Shown in pieces: positions 9,401 to 18,571 of a stretch of DNA of 48,127 bases. Source of the DNA: Coprococcus sp. Lineage in GTDB: Bacteria > Bacillota > Clostridia > Lachnospirales > Lachnospiraceae. The stretch's first letter is position 1, and each line of letters begins with the position of its first letter. The stretch spans positions 1-48,127 of the forward strand of contig JAEDGN010000012.1 of NCBI GenBank assembly GCA_016297495.1, given 5' to 3'. The notes beneath the pieces are model-generated. The model had not been told where the DNA came from, made no database searches, and was given only the letters and a program-made list of their open reading frames with translations. The translations under genes and the position numbers were made by a program.

Positions 9401-10572
9401 TCAAGGAGTCCATCCAGTTCCTGCTCCTCCTCATACTTTCTGTCCTGCTCTCTGCTGTATCGATCCTTCGTATCCCTCCATGCTTCCTGTTTTGCCTCCA
9501 GCCGGCGCTGCTTCTCCTTCAGCACCGATGTCTTCTCCGCCATATCCGCCGCCAGTTCAAGCTCCCTTGCCTTCAGGGATACGGCATCACTTTTACTCAG
9601 AGACTCCCGTTCCTTCTCCATGGCTTCCCTGCCGGCATCCAGCTCTTCCCGTTCCTGCTGCAGGGCTTCCAGCCGAAGTGTACAGGTTTCAATCTGCTGT
9701 CTGTGATCCCTCTCTTCATTCACAAGCGCTTCCAGCTTTTTCTGATTATCATGATAATATCCCGCCTTTTCACAGAGCATCAGACGGTTATACTTATCCA
9801 GAACCCGCTCAATCTTTTCGGCAGCCTGCTTTCCCTCCTGCCGCGCCCTGAGATTCATGGTCATATTATCCATATTCTCAATGGCCTCCGCCATTGGACG
9901 AAGATCCTCATCAGACAGCGGCTGCAGAGAATCGCTGAGAATATCATTGATGACCGATGGCTTGAAATCCTTGGACAGCTTCGGTGTTCTCAGCTGAATC
10001 AGAAGATCGATCATTTCCTTATATTCTTCCACTGTTTCAAAACCGAAGACCTGACGATTGACATATTCCATATAATCCATCTGCCGGTCAAAGACATGAC
10101 CGCCATCCCCGACCCTGTTCTCCAGTTCCTTTTTAGAAAGGGTCACTTTTTCGTCCGTTTCCTTATATAAATAAAAATCCTTTCCGATTCTTCGTCCATC
10201 CGTCAGACTGAAATACCATTTATCCAGCGGTTTCCCTCTTCTTGCACGGATGCCCATCCCAACCGTCAGGTAGGTATCACTTTCCTCCCTGCGAAATTCC
10301 AGGTACAGATAACCGGTTCTTTCTTCCCGGCCGTCATCCTCCTCCAGAAGATAACTGTTCATTTTTCTGTCTCTGGAACCAAAGGGATCCAGACGTTCCG
10401 GACTCATATTCCCGTCCAGCAAAAGCGGAACCACACTCTGCATGGTTACAGACTTACCCGAACCATTGGAACCGCGCAGCAGCATTCTGCCTTTGACAAA
10501 ATGAAACTCCTGCTCATCATAATACCAGAAATTGATCAAACCTATTTTATTTGCCTGCCATCTGCTGTTCAT
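6475..10572 (-). CDS. jetC: Wadjet JetC-like SMC ATPase (TIGR02680 type)
   Basis: JetC is the SMC/MukB-like motor that extrudes plasmid DNA loops by ATP hydrolysis. The protein has 1365 residues. The Walker A motif GSNGSGKS is at residues 34-41, preceded by the NxxWYYDEQEF entry typical of TIGR02680 proteins. Long charged coiled-coil arms run from about residues 240-560 and 760-1000, flanking a hinge-like region rich in CDRYLFARKER/VTAVLPDG. The C-terminal signature is TFSGGEKAMSM, followed by Walker B RLISLDEAFAGVD. The ATG at 10572 follows AGGAGAAGAG. It is 12 bases from jetB. All ATPase motifs are intact, so the motor should work. It is much larger than, and unrelated in detail to, the housekeeping SMC encoded about 4 kb upstream. 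Confidence 0.93.
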   Translation of the reverse strand: MNSRWQANKIGLINFWYYDEQEFHFVKGRMLLRGSNGSGKSVTMQSVVPLLLDGNMSPERLDPFGSRDRKMNSYLLEEDDGREERTGYLYLEFRREESDTYLTVGMGIRARRGKPLDKWYFSLTDGRRIGKDFYLYKETDEKVTLSKKELENRVGDGGHVFDRQMDYMEYVNRQVFGFETVEEYKEMIDLLIQLRTPKLSKDFKPSVINDILSDSLQPLSDEDLRPMAEAIENMDNMTMNLRARQEGKQAAEKIERVLDKYNRLMLCEKAGYYHDNQKKLEALVNEERDHRQQIETCTLRLEALQQEREELDAGREAMEKERESLSKSDAVSLKARELELAADMAEKTSVLKEKQRRLEAKQEAWRDTKDRYSREQDRKYEEEQELDGLLEEMQDDADDMAFEEHHFFRGELKENLEGYDSFETHQQQFDRTREGIEQGLGILREADMQRRQAEELLQKKEKHQRQTDMAQRRQAETQMQMVQAQNEWKEALYQWNGSNCELVLEQETVRGLAAFAEEYSGNSDFAAVRQTVADAWITARSVLDGSIQRMQSDIAELEEAYNEKKLELEEWEQHKEPEPPRSEAVIKNRERLKAMGIPYQEFYKVLEFGQALDKKACDRLEEALLSMGILDALVVDEMYRDRVLAMEEGCCDRYLFARKERADRSLLDVLDLNDCVNDIFFNQRVTGILECIAYDGEGVTAVLPDGTYQIGVVTGTVTGQYEAGYLGSRARELNRQAKMASCRQRMAELQSSMDELQEKMLQLKERKSLLQTEYEKLPGDGDLRTAWRMLEEAERKVDQMKAEGLELEEKLSEARTKLQKMQGEALRISEKLYLACNYETFLRADAAARHYGQCFFRLKSCHEIYIQMVRHLEELQERMEELDGDMEQIRYDAGKAENVLKKEQAEYASVQAQLKLTDYEEIRERLDTCIRWLKDYPGRLQRCVEERTQCGDQIDVLRAQLVQDGEKISDCRRRDDYLRRCYESELSLDYVEIPEEIKKKSEKVYAFRAADCRDLQKDTIIRDLNKVYFENRGYLVDYQLTQTELFGELDSQARPGDPTAKRLDIQTRYQGVRLPFHKLLTHLEEDIAELRELIRAGDRELFEDILANTVSRKIRGKINGSNTWVTKMNALMGAMNTSSGLKLSLRWRSRTAETEDQLDTGELVELLKKDYRLMREDEAARLSLHFRSKVEEARRHAKDSGGMISFYQVMKETLDYRKWFEFQLFCQKKGERQKELTNSVFGTFSGGEKAMSMYVPLFSAVVAKYQGGRTDAPRLISLDEAFAGVDNKNIRDMFRLMTEFQFNFIINSQVLWGDCDTLDALAIYQLLRPGNAKFVTVMPYLWNGKAREMLDDEESMEQRIESYAG

Positions 10573-10584
10573 CCAACTCTTCTC

Positions 10585-11718
10585 CTATTCCCGATTGACA
10601 TAATCATCCGGATAATATCCCGCCAGCTTTCCGGCTGAAGGATAGACCATCACCTGATGTTCTTCACCAGGGCAGCGAATAAATGTCCATCGCTCCATGG
10701 CTTCCATGATTTCCTGTACGAATTCGCCCTCCGGCATTTCTCTGTAATGTTTTGTAAAGCCGTCACCTGAAACCTGTTTGATCTCCCTGATCATGCGTTC
10801 AAAATCAATGCTGTCTATAAGAAGGGTATCATCCGGCCTCACCTTCCAGATTCCCTCCTGCACCTTTTTTCGGATACCGGCACAGCATAACAAAAGAATG
10901 TCTGACAGGGCATTACTGCCCGGAAATGCTGTACCCATTCGGCAGTCTTCTCCCATCATTAAGAAAGCGCTTCCCTTATGGATATGGACCTGACAATCCA
11001 GATTCTGCTCCAGATCCTCCGCCAGCCGCCGGCCATAATATTTCATATATTCGAAATCCTCCGGCGGTCCCGCTTCCCTGTACATACCCGGAGTAAAGAT
11101 CAGGCGCTTATAGACACGATGCCGGCGCACAATGCCCCTGTCTTCATCCATCTCAAACCATTCACTCTCCTGAAAATCCTCAGGCCTGCCGTAATCCATG
11201 ATATCCCTTGAAAAATTCCTCATAAAATACCTGGAAACACCGGTATTTTCATAGAGAACCTCACCGGACTGCTCATCCATGAATCCTTCATCACTGCCGT
11301 CAGTCACCTTCAGAATCCCCTGGGACACCGCATATCTGAGCACCTTCACCAGACGGCGTCTGTTCGTATATATGGTCCAGTCCACAGGCTGATCCGGCAT
11401 ATTCCCCGCGATATACTCCGTCAGATTGGACAGCATAAACTGATCTTCTGCATCCCGGTCTTCCAGAAACATCAAAAGAATACAGAGGAATGCATATTCT
11501 TCCTTGGAATCGAAGACTTCAATCCCCATAAAGCTCTCAGGTATGGCGGGAATCTTCTCAAGCTTTACCAGGAGAGAATTCTCAATGACCTGGCAGCCCA
11601 TTTTTTCTGTGGCAAAGCGCCTGATCTCGCCCACGCTGTCTCTGAGTTTATAATACAGATCCTTATCTTCGGATTTCAGCACCCAGCGTCTGCCAAGCAA
11701 TACTTCCAATTCCTTCAA
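10585..11718 (-). CDS. jetB: Wadjet JetB-like KITE subunit (TIGR02678/DUF2398 type)
   Basis: JetB is the MukE-like winged-helix (KITE) subunit that bridges the kleisin JetA and helps bind DNA. This 377-residue protein has the DUF2398 pattern: an N-terminal RRWVLKSEDKDLYYKLRD segment, then a central winged-helix segment with RRLVKVLRYAVSQGILKVTDG near residues 130-150, and a C-terminal region rich in acidic residues. The start codon is TTG at 11718, three bases after the jetA stop; AGGAGG lies in the last codons of jetA at a rather long distance. No other start gives the conserved N terminus. A TTG start could keep JetB low. Confidence 0.85.
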   Translation of the reverse strand: MKELEVLLGRRWVLKSEDKDLYYKLRDSVGEIRRFATEKMGCQVIENSLLVKLEKIPAIPESFMGIEVFDSKEEYAFLCILLMFLEDRDAEDQFMLSNLTEYIAGNMPDQPVDWTIYTNRRRLVKVLRYAVSQGILKVTDGSDEGFMDEQSGEVLYENTGVSRYFMRNFSRDIMDYGRPEDFQESEWFEMDEDRGIVRRHRVYKRLIFTPGMYREAGPPEDFEYMKYYGRRLAEDLEQNLDCQVHIHKGSAFLMMGEDCRMGTAFPGSNALSDILLLCCAGIRKKVQEGIWKVRPDDTLLIDSIDFERMIREIKQVSGDGFTKHYREMPEGEFVQEIMEAMERWTFIRCPGEEHQVMVYPSAGKLAGYYPDDYVNRE

Positions 11719-11721
11719 AAC

Positions 11722-13206
11722 CTATTCTTCCTCCTGAAATACAATACTTAACTTCGGCATGGTAAAATTGCCGTCCTCACAATGCACCACGCATCTCTCT
11801 GTGGCACAGCTCATATCCAGCACATACCGCCGCCCGTCATCGGTTCTCGCAGAATAATGCTCATCCTCCAGCGCATCGGACAGCCATTTCAGCAGAATCT
11901 CCCGCACCCTCGGTTCGATAACCGGAAGCGACGAAAAATCGATCCGTCCTCCCTGCTCAAGCATGGACAGCCGCCGTCTATCCTCCTGAAGCTGCAAAAG
12001 CATCTGCCTGCGGGTCTCCGCCTTCTGACCGGAAGTGTCCCGTATGGCGCTGCGTTTTGACTTTTCCCGCCAGGTTCTGATTCGCGGCTTCAGAGTAAGT
12101 GTCAATCCTTCCTCGTCATAAACACTGCCGTTCATACTCTCCGACTCCCTCGGACTGTCTCCCTGAAAATGGAAGGACCTTTCCATTCCAAAGACCATGG
12201 CAGACATCCGGTGAGCCTCCGAAATATCCCGGCATTTCATAAAAACAGAAGCCACCTTCCGATATTCCTCCCGGCGATTGGCGCCAAGGGCATTCTTTTC
12301 ACTTAGCTGCGCGGCATAGCGGGTAATCCTTCTGATAATATCATTGGTGGCATCAAATAACTTCCCGGCCTCATTCTCCTGTCCGTTCTCTGATACGAAC
12401 CAGTTCCTGATACTCTGATACCTTCCTCTGTTCTTCTCCTCGATCAATTCCCGCGATACTTCCACATCCATCCTCGGAATAGAAAGCTCATATGAATTCA
12501 CCTTCTCCAGCACCTGCTGCAGCAATCCCGGATCCTGCATCCGCAGACTCTCCTCGATCACACCCACGTTCTGCTGCAGCCCTCTGATAAAGCTCCTGAG
12601 ATATTCCACCAGCTTATCCTTAAATACAAGGAATTCCCGGGTTCGCATCATCTCCTCGGCCTTCACACTGTTCAGATCTCTGATATAATCCTGATAATTC
12701 TGATTCAGCCGGATAAAATCATTATTCAGATCCGTCCACCATGTATAAACCTCCCCCTCATCCCTGTCTGCCATCTCAGGCATGCGCTCAATATTGCGGC
12801 GGATACGCTCCAGAAGGGTAGGCTCCAGCGAAGCCCCCTCGATCAACAGATTCTCCAGTCTCAGGACAAGACGTTCAATCTCCACACTGTATTCAGACAT
12901 CTGATATCGATATTTTTTATTCCTGAACTCTTCAATGGAAGCCACCTTCCTCGTATCCTGGATCGTCACCAGATTCTTCCACTCCGTCAGCGCCGCAAGA
13001 TCCTGCTGACACTGCTCCATCCGGTAATCCGCAAAATAGGGATCGCAGGTCATCTCCGCAAAAACCTCTTCCTGATACATCCAGTACTTCAGCTTCTCAT
13101 AATTCTCATAAAAAATGCGCATAATACTCCGGTACCGGTCCGCATTATCCGCATTCAAATACTTCGCCTCTGTCAGTGGTCTCGTTAACTTCTCCGTTAC
13201 GTGCAT
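11722..13206 (-). CDS. jetA: Wadjet JetA-like kleisin subunit (TIGR02677/DUF2397 type)
   Basis: JetA is the kleisin (MukF-like) that closes the SMC ring. The 494-residue protein begins with a DUF2397-type segment, KYLNADNADRYRSIMRIF, followed by a winged-helix region with LVTIQDTRKVASIEEFRNK and a long helical middle. The C-terminal third is basic (RTWREKSKRSAIRDTSGQK) and then acidic. The ATG at 13206 follows GGAGGTCAGGAAT. It is 111 bases from ftsY with no clear promoter or terminator in the gap, so the four jet genes probably depend at least in part on the rnc-smc-ftsY transcript. The DUF2397/2398/2399 set corresponds to one of the non-type-I Wadjet classes; whether it is II or III was not checked. 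Confidence 0.85.
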   Translation of the reverse strand: MHVTEKLTRPLTEAKYLNADNADRYRSIMRIFYENYEKLKYWMYQEEVFAEMTCDPYFADYRMEQCQQDLAALTEWKNLVTIQDTRKVASIEEFRNKKYRYQMSEYSVEIERLVLRLENLLIEGASLEPTLLERIRRNIERMPEMADRDEGEVYTWWTDLNNDFIRLNQNYQDYIRDLNSVKAEEMMRTREFLVFKDKLVEYLRSFIRGLQQNVGVIEESLRMQDPGLLQQVLEKVNSYELSIPRMDVEVSRELIEEKNRGRYQSIRNWFVSENGQENEAGKLFDATNDIIRRITRYAAQLSEKNALGANRREEYRKVASVFMKCRDISEAHRMSAMVFGMERSFHFQGDSPRESESMNGSVYDEEGLTLTLKPRIRTWREKSKRSAIRDTSGQKAETRRQMLLQLQEDRRRLSMLEQGGRIDFSSLPVIEPRVREILLKWLSDALEDEHYSARTDDGRRYVLDMSCATERCVVHCEDGNFTMPKLSIVFQEEE

Positions 13207-13317
13207 ATTCCTGACCTCCACATAGATTGGACCGTCTGATTTCAACTATTCCTGTGACTCCCTCTGAAAACAATTTGCATGAGTATGTTTTGAGGGGAAG
13301 TTCATCAGAAAAGTACC

Positions 13318-14253
13318 CTATTCTTCCACCGGCGAGAACAATGCATCCACAAATGAATCCGTGTCGAATTTCTGCAGATCCTCGATCTTCTCACCGATGC
13401 CGATATATTTCACCGGAACACCCAGCTCAGACTGAATGGCAATGGCAATACCGCCCTTCGCCGTTCCATCAAGCTTTGTCAGAACAATACCTGTGATATC
13501 AGCTGTCTCTTTAAACTGTCTGGCCTGTACCAGCGCATTCTGACCGGTGGTGCCGTCCAGTACGATCAGATTCTCACGATAAGCTTCCGGATATTCCCTC
13601 TCGATGATCCTGTTGATCTTCTTCAGCTCTTCCATGAGATTCTTCTTATTATGAAGTCTCCCTGCCGTATCACACAGCAGCACATCCGCTTTACGCGCTT
13701 TGGCAGCGGCAATAGCATCATAAATAACAGAAGCCGGATCGGAGCCTTCCTGCCCGGCGATAATATCCACGCCTGCGCGATGAGCCCATTCTGTCAGCTG
13801 TTCAATGGCTGCAGCTCTGAATGTATCTGCTGCCGCCAGAACCACTTTCTTGCCGGCCTTCTTATACTGACCAGCCAGCTTGCCGATGGTCGTTGTCTTA
13901 CCCGCGCCATTGACACCGATGACAAGGACCACCGATGTCTGCTGCTCAAAGGCATAGGCATCCTCGTTCACCTGCATCTGCTCCTTGATCGTATCCATCA
14001 GCAGCTGTTTGCACGCCTGTGGTTCTTTGATATGCTGTTCCTTCACCTTTTCCTTCAGCCCGTCAATGATATTCTCTGTTGTATGGATACCCAGATCAGC
14101 CATGACCAGCACTTCTTCCAGCTCCTCATAAAAATCATCATCAATTTTGGAAAATCCCGAGAAAATGGCATCAAATCCCGACATAATACTGTTGCGTGTT
14201 TTTGTCAGGCCCTGCACCAGTCTCGCAAAAAAACCTTTCTTTTCCTCAGACAT
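13318..14253 (-). CDS. ftsY: SRP receptor GTPase FtsY
   Basis: FtsY is the membrane-associated receptor that receives ribosome-SRP complexes from Ffh. The protein has 311 residues, lacking the long acidic A domain of proteobacterial FtsY, as is normal for Firmicutes. The NG domain shows G1 GVNGAGKTTTIGKL near residue 110, DTAGR near 195 and TKLDGTAKGG near 255. The ATG at 14253 follows AGGAGGCGAC. It is 15 bases downstream of smc. In most relatives ylxM would follow directly; here the Wadjet cassette does. Confidence 0.98.
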   Translation of the reverse strand: MSEEKKGFFARLVQGLTKTRNSIMSGFDAIFSGFSKIDDDFYEELEEVLVMADLGIHTTENIIDGLKEKVKEQHIKEPQACKQLLMDTIKEQMQVNEDAYAFEQQTSVVLVIGVNGAGKTTTIGKLAGQYKKAGKKVVLAAADTFRAAAIEQLTEWAHRAGVDIIAGQEGSDPASVIYDAIAAAKARKADVLLCDTAGRLHNKKNLMEELKKINRIIEREYPEAYRENLIVLDGTTGQNALVQARQFKETADITGIVLTKLDGTAKGGIAIAIQSELGVPVKYIGIGEKIEDLQKFDTDSFVDALFSPVEE

Positions 14254-14268
14254 TCTACGTCGCCTCCT

Positions 14269-17200
14269 TTATTTACTCAAATCATTTTCAATCAGGCTGA
14301 CGGATACCAGGGTGGAAACACCCTTTTCCTGCATGGTAATACCATAAAGGACATCCGCCGCATTCATGGTTCCCCTTCTATGGGTAATGACAATAAACTG
14401 CGTATCTTTCGTCAGATTATGTAAATATTCCGCAAAACGCTTAACATTGGCGTCATCCAGCGCTGCCTCGATCTCATCCAGCAGGCAGAACGGTGACGGC
14501 TTCAGACTCTGAATAGCAAAAAGTAATGCAATGGCCGTCAGCGCTTTCTCACCACCCGACAGCTGCATCATATTCTGAAGCTTCTTCCCCGGCGGCTGTG
14601 CGATAATGATAACACCTGTTTCAAGAAGATTTTCCGGGTCAGACAATTCAAGCGTCCCCTTGCCGCCGCCGAACAGCAGCCTGAAAACTCTGTCAAATTC
14701 TTTTTGTATCTGGGAGAATTTTTCTTTAAACTGCTTCTCCATGGACGTGTTAAGGGAAGCAATGATCTCCGTCAATTTCTCCTCTGCTTCTACCATATCA
14801 TCATGCTGGGCCTTCATGGTCTCATAACGTTCTGATACCGATTTATATTCTTCAATGGCATTGACATTGACATTACCAAGGGCCTTGATCTGAGATTTGA
14901 CCTCTGCCGTCAGTTTTTTCAAATGGCTCAGAGAGCCTGCCTGAAGCTCTTCTGACAAAAGCTCACGCGCACTCTGATAGGTAAGACCATATTCCTCCCA
15001 CATATAACTGCTCAGCTGATTTCTGTTCTCTTCCAGCTTCTCTTTCTGACTGTTCAGACGGAACTGTTCTTTGTCAAGCCCGCTGATCACTTCCGACAAT
15101 TCTTCACGTTTTGCAAAGAACGTCTTATGTTCCACTGCATACTGGCTGCGCTCCTGCATATCAGACTGGAGCCCGGCATTGTCCGCCTCCATCTGTTTCA
15201 CTAGCTCATTGATCTCATTATCAATATCTGCAAGCTTCTGACGGATCTCTTCTTTTTCTTCCTCAAGGGAATCCTTCTGCTGCCTGTACTGAACCAGTTC
15301 TTTTTTCAGAGTTCCCGCTTCTTCCTCTGTTCGACGGATATTCTCACGGATGAACTGCTGTTTCTGAGTCAGATTGGCATACTGGATCCTCATGTCCGCT
15401 GTCTGATGATTAAAATTCTTCTCCTTCTCAGATATATCCTCCAGCTGTGCTGTCAGAACTTCGATCAATTCTTCCGCAGCCTTCTTTTTGGCTTCCAGTT
15501 CATTCATCTGATCGTTCAGTTCCTGCCTGAACTGGCTGATCTCCTTCTGCTGCGCTTTGATCTCAGCAGTTTCCCTGCCTATCTCTTCAATGGAACGGGC
15601 ATGCTCACCGCGACTGTCATCCACCTGTTTCAGACGCATGCGCACCGTATTCTGGTGCAGTGAAAGCTTTGACTGCTTTGCCGAACATCTCTCCATGGCT
15701 TCCTTGTTACTGTCCTTCTCAGCCTGGAGCCGGTCGATCTGCTTCTTAAGGGCAATACCATCCTGTTTCAGCTTTTCCACCCTTTTCTTCAGTTCTTCCA
15801 TCTCACGATGGCGTCCCAGAAGATTGCCTGTATTCTTATAAGCACCGCCCGATAATGAACCACCCGGATTCAGTGACTCGCCTTCCAGTGTCACAATCCG
15901 CAGCGAATAATGATATTTTCTCGCAAGGGACAGTGCGTGATCAATATGATCCACTACAAACACACGCCCCAGCAGATAATCCGCCAGCTCCCGGAATTGA
16001 GACTCCGTATCGATGAGCTCACTGGCCAGACCAATAACCCCTTCTTCTTTACTGATCTTCCCGGCATTCTCCGCCTTTTTGCCCCTGATACTCGTCAGAG
16101 GAAGGAAGGTCGCGCGGCCATAACGATTCTTTTTCAGGAACTGGATCATATTCTTGGCCGTCTGCTCATTGTCCGTCACAATATTGGAAATACTGCCACC
16201 CAGAGCGGTCTCAATGGCGATCTCATAGTCTTTGCTGACATGGATAATATCTGCCACTACGCCGATGATGCCCTTATTCCCGTTTTTCTGCTCCATGATC
16301 CTGCGGATGCTGACACCATATCCGTCATAGCGCTCTGTAATATTCTTCAGTGTCTGATAACGGGCAGACTCTTCATGGAAGGATTTTTCCGCCCCATTGA
16401 ACTGCTCACGGCAATGCATCAGTTCGTCTGCTATTTTCTGTGCTCTTACCTGATATGCCTGCTGCTCCTCTGACAGTCGCTCCAGATCCTTCGCGATGGC
16501 AGCTGCCTCTTTTTTGAAAGCCTCCACCAGCTCTCCTTCCGAGGATTCCTCACTCTGAAGCGCGATCAGCTTCTGGTTCAGTTCTGACTGGCGGATCTGT
16601 GCCTGCTCCTGCATGGTCTCATAACGCTGCATGCGTCCTTTGATATTGGCTGACTCATTGAGATATTCGATAATATCACTATTCTGTGAATCGATCTGAT
16701 TCCTCAGAGAAGTCACAGTCGAAGACATGGTGTTCAGTTCTTCCTCTGAACTTTCTTTGTCTTTCTCCAGACGGCTGCGTTCCTCTGACAACGCCTGCAG
16801 TTCCTTTTCAAAACCTTTTACATTCTTTTCCCTGTCGGAAATCTTCTGTTCCGCCTCCCGGATCAGTGTATCGAACTGCGCCTGCTTCTCATCTATACCG
16901 ACTGTCCTGGACACATGCAGCTCTCTGCTGCCCTCCAGACGCTGCTTCTCGACAGCCTGCTGATTGCATATCTCCTGCTTTCCGGCAATTTTACGGTCGT
17001 ATTCCTCCATCAGTGCTTCCATTTTCCCGTAGGTTGTCCTGATCTTCTCATATTCCTCACGGGAAGTCTGCAGCTGATCCGTCACAATGGCCAGCTTTTT
17101 CTCCAGCTCGGCGCCATTTTCCTTCAGCTGATGAAAGGACATCAGATACATATTGGCATCGTATTGTTTCAGCTGATCCCGGTACTTCAGATAGACCTTG

Positions 17201-17835
17201 GCCGTCTCGCTCTGTCTGGCCAGCGGCCCCACCTGCTTCTCCAGCTCATAGAGAATATCCCGGACTCTGCTGAGATTCTGCTGCTCTTCCGCCAGATTCT
17301 TCTCCGTCAGAGCTTTTCTTCGTTTATATTTCACGATTCCGGCCGCTTCATCAAATAATTCACGGCGGTCCTCCGGCTTGCCGCTGAGGATCTTGTCGAT
17401 CTGTCCCTGTCCGATGATGGAGTAACCTTCCTTGCCGATACCCGTATCAAAAAACAGTTCCTGTATATCCTTCAGCCTGCAGGTATGACCATTGATCTTG
17501 TATTCACTTTCGCCCGAACGGTAAACCCGCCGTGATACGGTAACCGTATCGTACTCTACCGCCAGCTGATGATCCGAATTGTCCAGAGTAATGGCAACGT
17601 AGGCAAAGCCCAGGGGCTTCCTGCTCTCAGTACCGGAAAAAATAACATCCTCCATCTTGGAGCCGCGCAGCTGCTTGGCACTCTGTTCACCCAGCACCCA
17701 TCGCACTGCATCGGCCACGTTACTCTTTCCGCTGCCGTTAGGGCCTACGATTCCCGTTATCCCTTTATGAAATTCAAAGACCATTTTATTGGCAAAGGAC
17801 TTAAATCCCTGCACTTCAATACTTTTTAAAAACAT
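14269..17835 (-). CDS. smc: Chromosome condensation/segregation protein SMC
   Basis: The housekeeping SMC ATPase, which with ScpA and ScpB loads at ParB sites and compacts and separates sister chromosomes. It has 1188 residues, normal for Firmicutes. Walker A GPNGSGKSN is at residues 32-40 and the Q-loop/VLGEQSAKQLRG region follows. Coiled coil runs to about residue 500, a hinge spans about 510-660 with the GGSLSGGAY motif, and a second coil follows. The C-terminal signature is LSGGEKALTAIALLFA with Walker B FCLLDEIEAALDD. All motifs are intact. scpA/B are not in the window. Confidence 0.98.
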   Translation of the reverse strand: MFLKSIEVQGFKSFANKMVFEFHKGITGIVGPNGSGKSNVADAVRWVLGEQSAKQLRGSKMEDVIFSGTESRKPLGFAYVAITLDNSDHQLAVEYDTVTVSRRVYRSGESEYKINGHTCRLKDIQELFFDTGIGKEGYSIIGQGQIDKILSGKPEDRRELFDEAAGIVKYKRRKALTEKNLAEEQQNLSRVRDILYELEKQVGPLARQSETAKVYLKYRDQLKQYDANMYLMSFHQLKENGAELEKKLAIVTDQLQTSREEYEKIRTTYGKMEALMEEYDRKIAGKQEICNQQAVEKQRLEGSRELHVSRTVGIDEKQAQFDTLIREAEQKISDREKNVKGFEKELQALSEERSRLEKDKESSEEELNTMSSTVTSLRNQIDSQNSDIIEYLNESANIKGRMQRYETMQEQAQIRQSELNQKLIALQSEESSEGELVEAFKKEAAAIAKDLERLSEEQQAYQVRAQKIADELMHCREQFNGAEKSFHEESARYQTLKNITERYDGYGVSIRRIMEQKNGNKGIIGVVADIIHVSKDYEIAIETALGGSISNIVTDNEQTAKNMIQFLKKNRYGRATFLPLTSIRGKKAENAGKISKEEGVIGLASELIDTESQFRELADYLLGRVFVVDHIDHALSLARKYHYSLRIVTLEGESLNPGGSLSGGAYKNTGNLLGRHREMEELKKRVEKLKQDGIALKKQIDRLQAEKDSNKEAMERCSAKQSKLSLHQNTVRMRLKQVDDSRGEHARSIEEIGRETAEIKAQQKEISQFRQELNDQMNELEAKKKAAEELIEVLTAQLEDISEKEKNFNHQTADMRIQYANLTQKQQFIRENIRRTEEEAGTLKKELVQYRQQKDSLEEEKEEIRQKLADIDNEINELVKQMEADNAGLQSDMQERSQYAVEHKTFFAKREELSEVISGLDKEQFRLNSQKEKLEENRNQLSSYMWEEYGLTYQSARELLSEELQAGSLSHLKKLTAEVKSQIKALGNVNVNAIEEYKSVSERYETMKAQHDDMVEAEEKLTEIIASLNTSMEKQFKEKFSQIQKEFDRVFRLLFGGGKGTLELSDPENLLETGVIIIAQPPGKKLQNMMQLSGGEKALTAIALLFAIQSLKPSPFCLLDEIEAALDDANVKRFAEYLHNLTKDTQFIVITHRRGTMNAADVLYGITMQEKGVSTLVSVSLIENDLSK

Positions 17836-17845
17836 AGTCTTTCCC

Positions 17846-18547
17846 CTAATGTGCCTGATTTTTCTTCAAAGCCAGAATCGCATGGTAAGCTGCTTCCTGT
17901 CCTGCCGCCTGCTTGGTACGCCCGCTGCCCTGTCCGATGACCTGATCTCCCAGCTTCACCTGCATGACAAATAAGCGGTCATGTTCCGGCCCCGTCATAT
18001 CCACCACTTCATAACTGATCGGTTCCTTATGATCACGCTGAAGGATCTCCTGAAGAATGGTCTTGCTGTCCTGAAACATGGCTTTATGCTCAATATCATT
18101 TAAGACATTGGCCATGATAAATGTTCGTGCCTCCTCAATACCGCCATCCAGATAGATGGCGCCGATCACTGCTTCAAGGGCATCTGACAATATGGAATCC
18201 CTGTTCCGGCCGCCGCCCATATCCTCACCTCTGCCAAGCATCAGATATTTACCCAGCCCCAACTGTCTCGCGCAGTAGGCCAGTGTCGGTTCACAGACCA
18301 GACTCGCCCTTTTCTTACTCATCTGGCCCTCCGCCATATCCGGAAAATTCCTGAACAGAAAATCACTGGACACGATTTCCAGCACCGCATCCCCCAGGAA
18401 CTCCAGGCGCTCATTGTGGTGTATTTTATGCAGTTTATGCTCATTGGCATAGGAACTGTGGGTCAGCGCCGTAAACAGCAGATTTTCATCGTGAAAAGTA
18501 TAGGCAATCTTCTGCTGCAGTTCTCTTAATAAAGTATGATTCGCCAT
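17846..18547 (-). CDS. rnc: Ribonuclease III
   Basis: RNase III cuts double-stranded RNA in rRNA precursors and antisense duplexes. The 233-residue protein has the catalytic signature NERLEFLGDAVLE near residues 43-55, the second acidic site DALEAVIGAIYLDGG near 122, and a C-terminal double-stranded RNA-binding domain ending GQGSGRTKQAAGQEAAYHAI. It is 10 bases from smc and 24 bases from plsX. The acpP gene that often sits between plsX and rnc is absent. Confidence 0.97.
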   Translation of the reverse strand: MANHTLLRELQQKIAYTFHDENLLFTALTHSSYANEHKLHKIHHNERLEFLGDAVLEIVSSDFLFRNFPDMAEGQMSKKRASLVCEPTLAYCARQLGLGKYLMLGRGEDMGGGRNRDSILSDALEAVIGAIYLDGGIEEARTFIMANVLNDIEHKAMFQDSKTILQEILQRDHKEPISYEVVDMTGPEHDRLFVMQVKLGDQVIGQGSGRTKQAAGQEAAYHAILALKKNQAH

Positions 18548-18571
18548 TTTGTTCTTCCTCTTTCTATTATT

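Noticed and set aside
9289..10170. 293-codon plus-strand open frame opposite jetC
   Set aside because: It is antisense to an intact motif-rich gene, lacks a ribosome binding site and shows low-complexity hydrophobic sequence typical of shadow frames.
5112..13206. The jet genes as a second housekeeping MukBEF/MksBEF condensin
   Set aside because: The presence of a Toprim JetD and the DUF2397/2398/2399 pattern indicates Wadjet, although no HMM was run.
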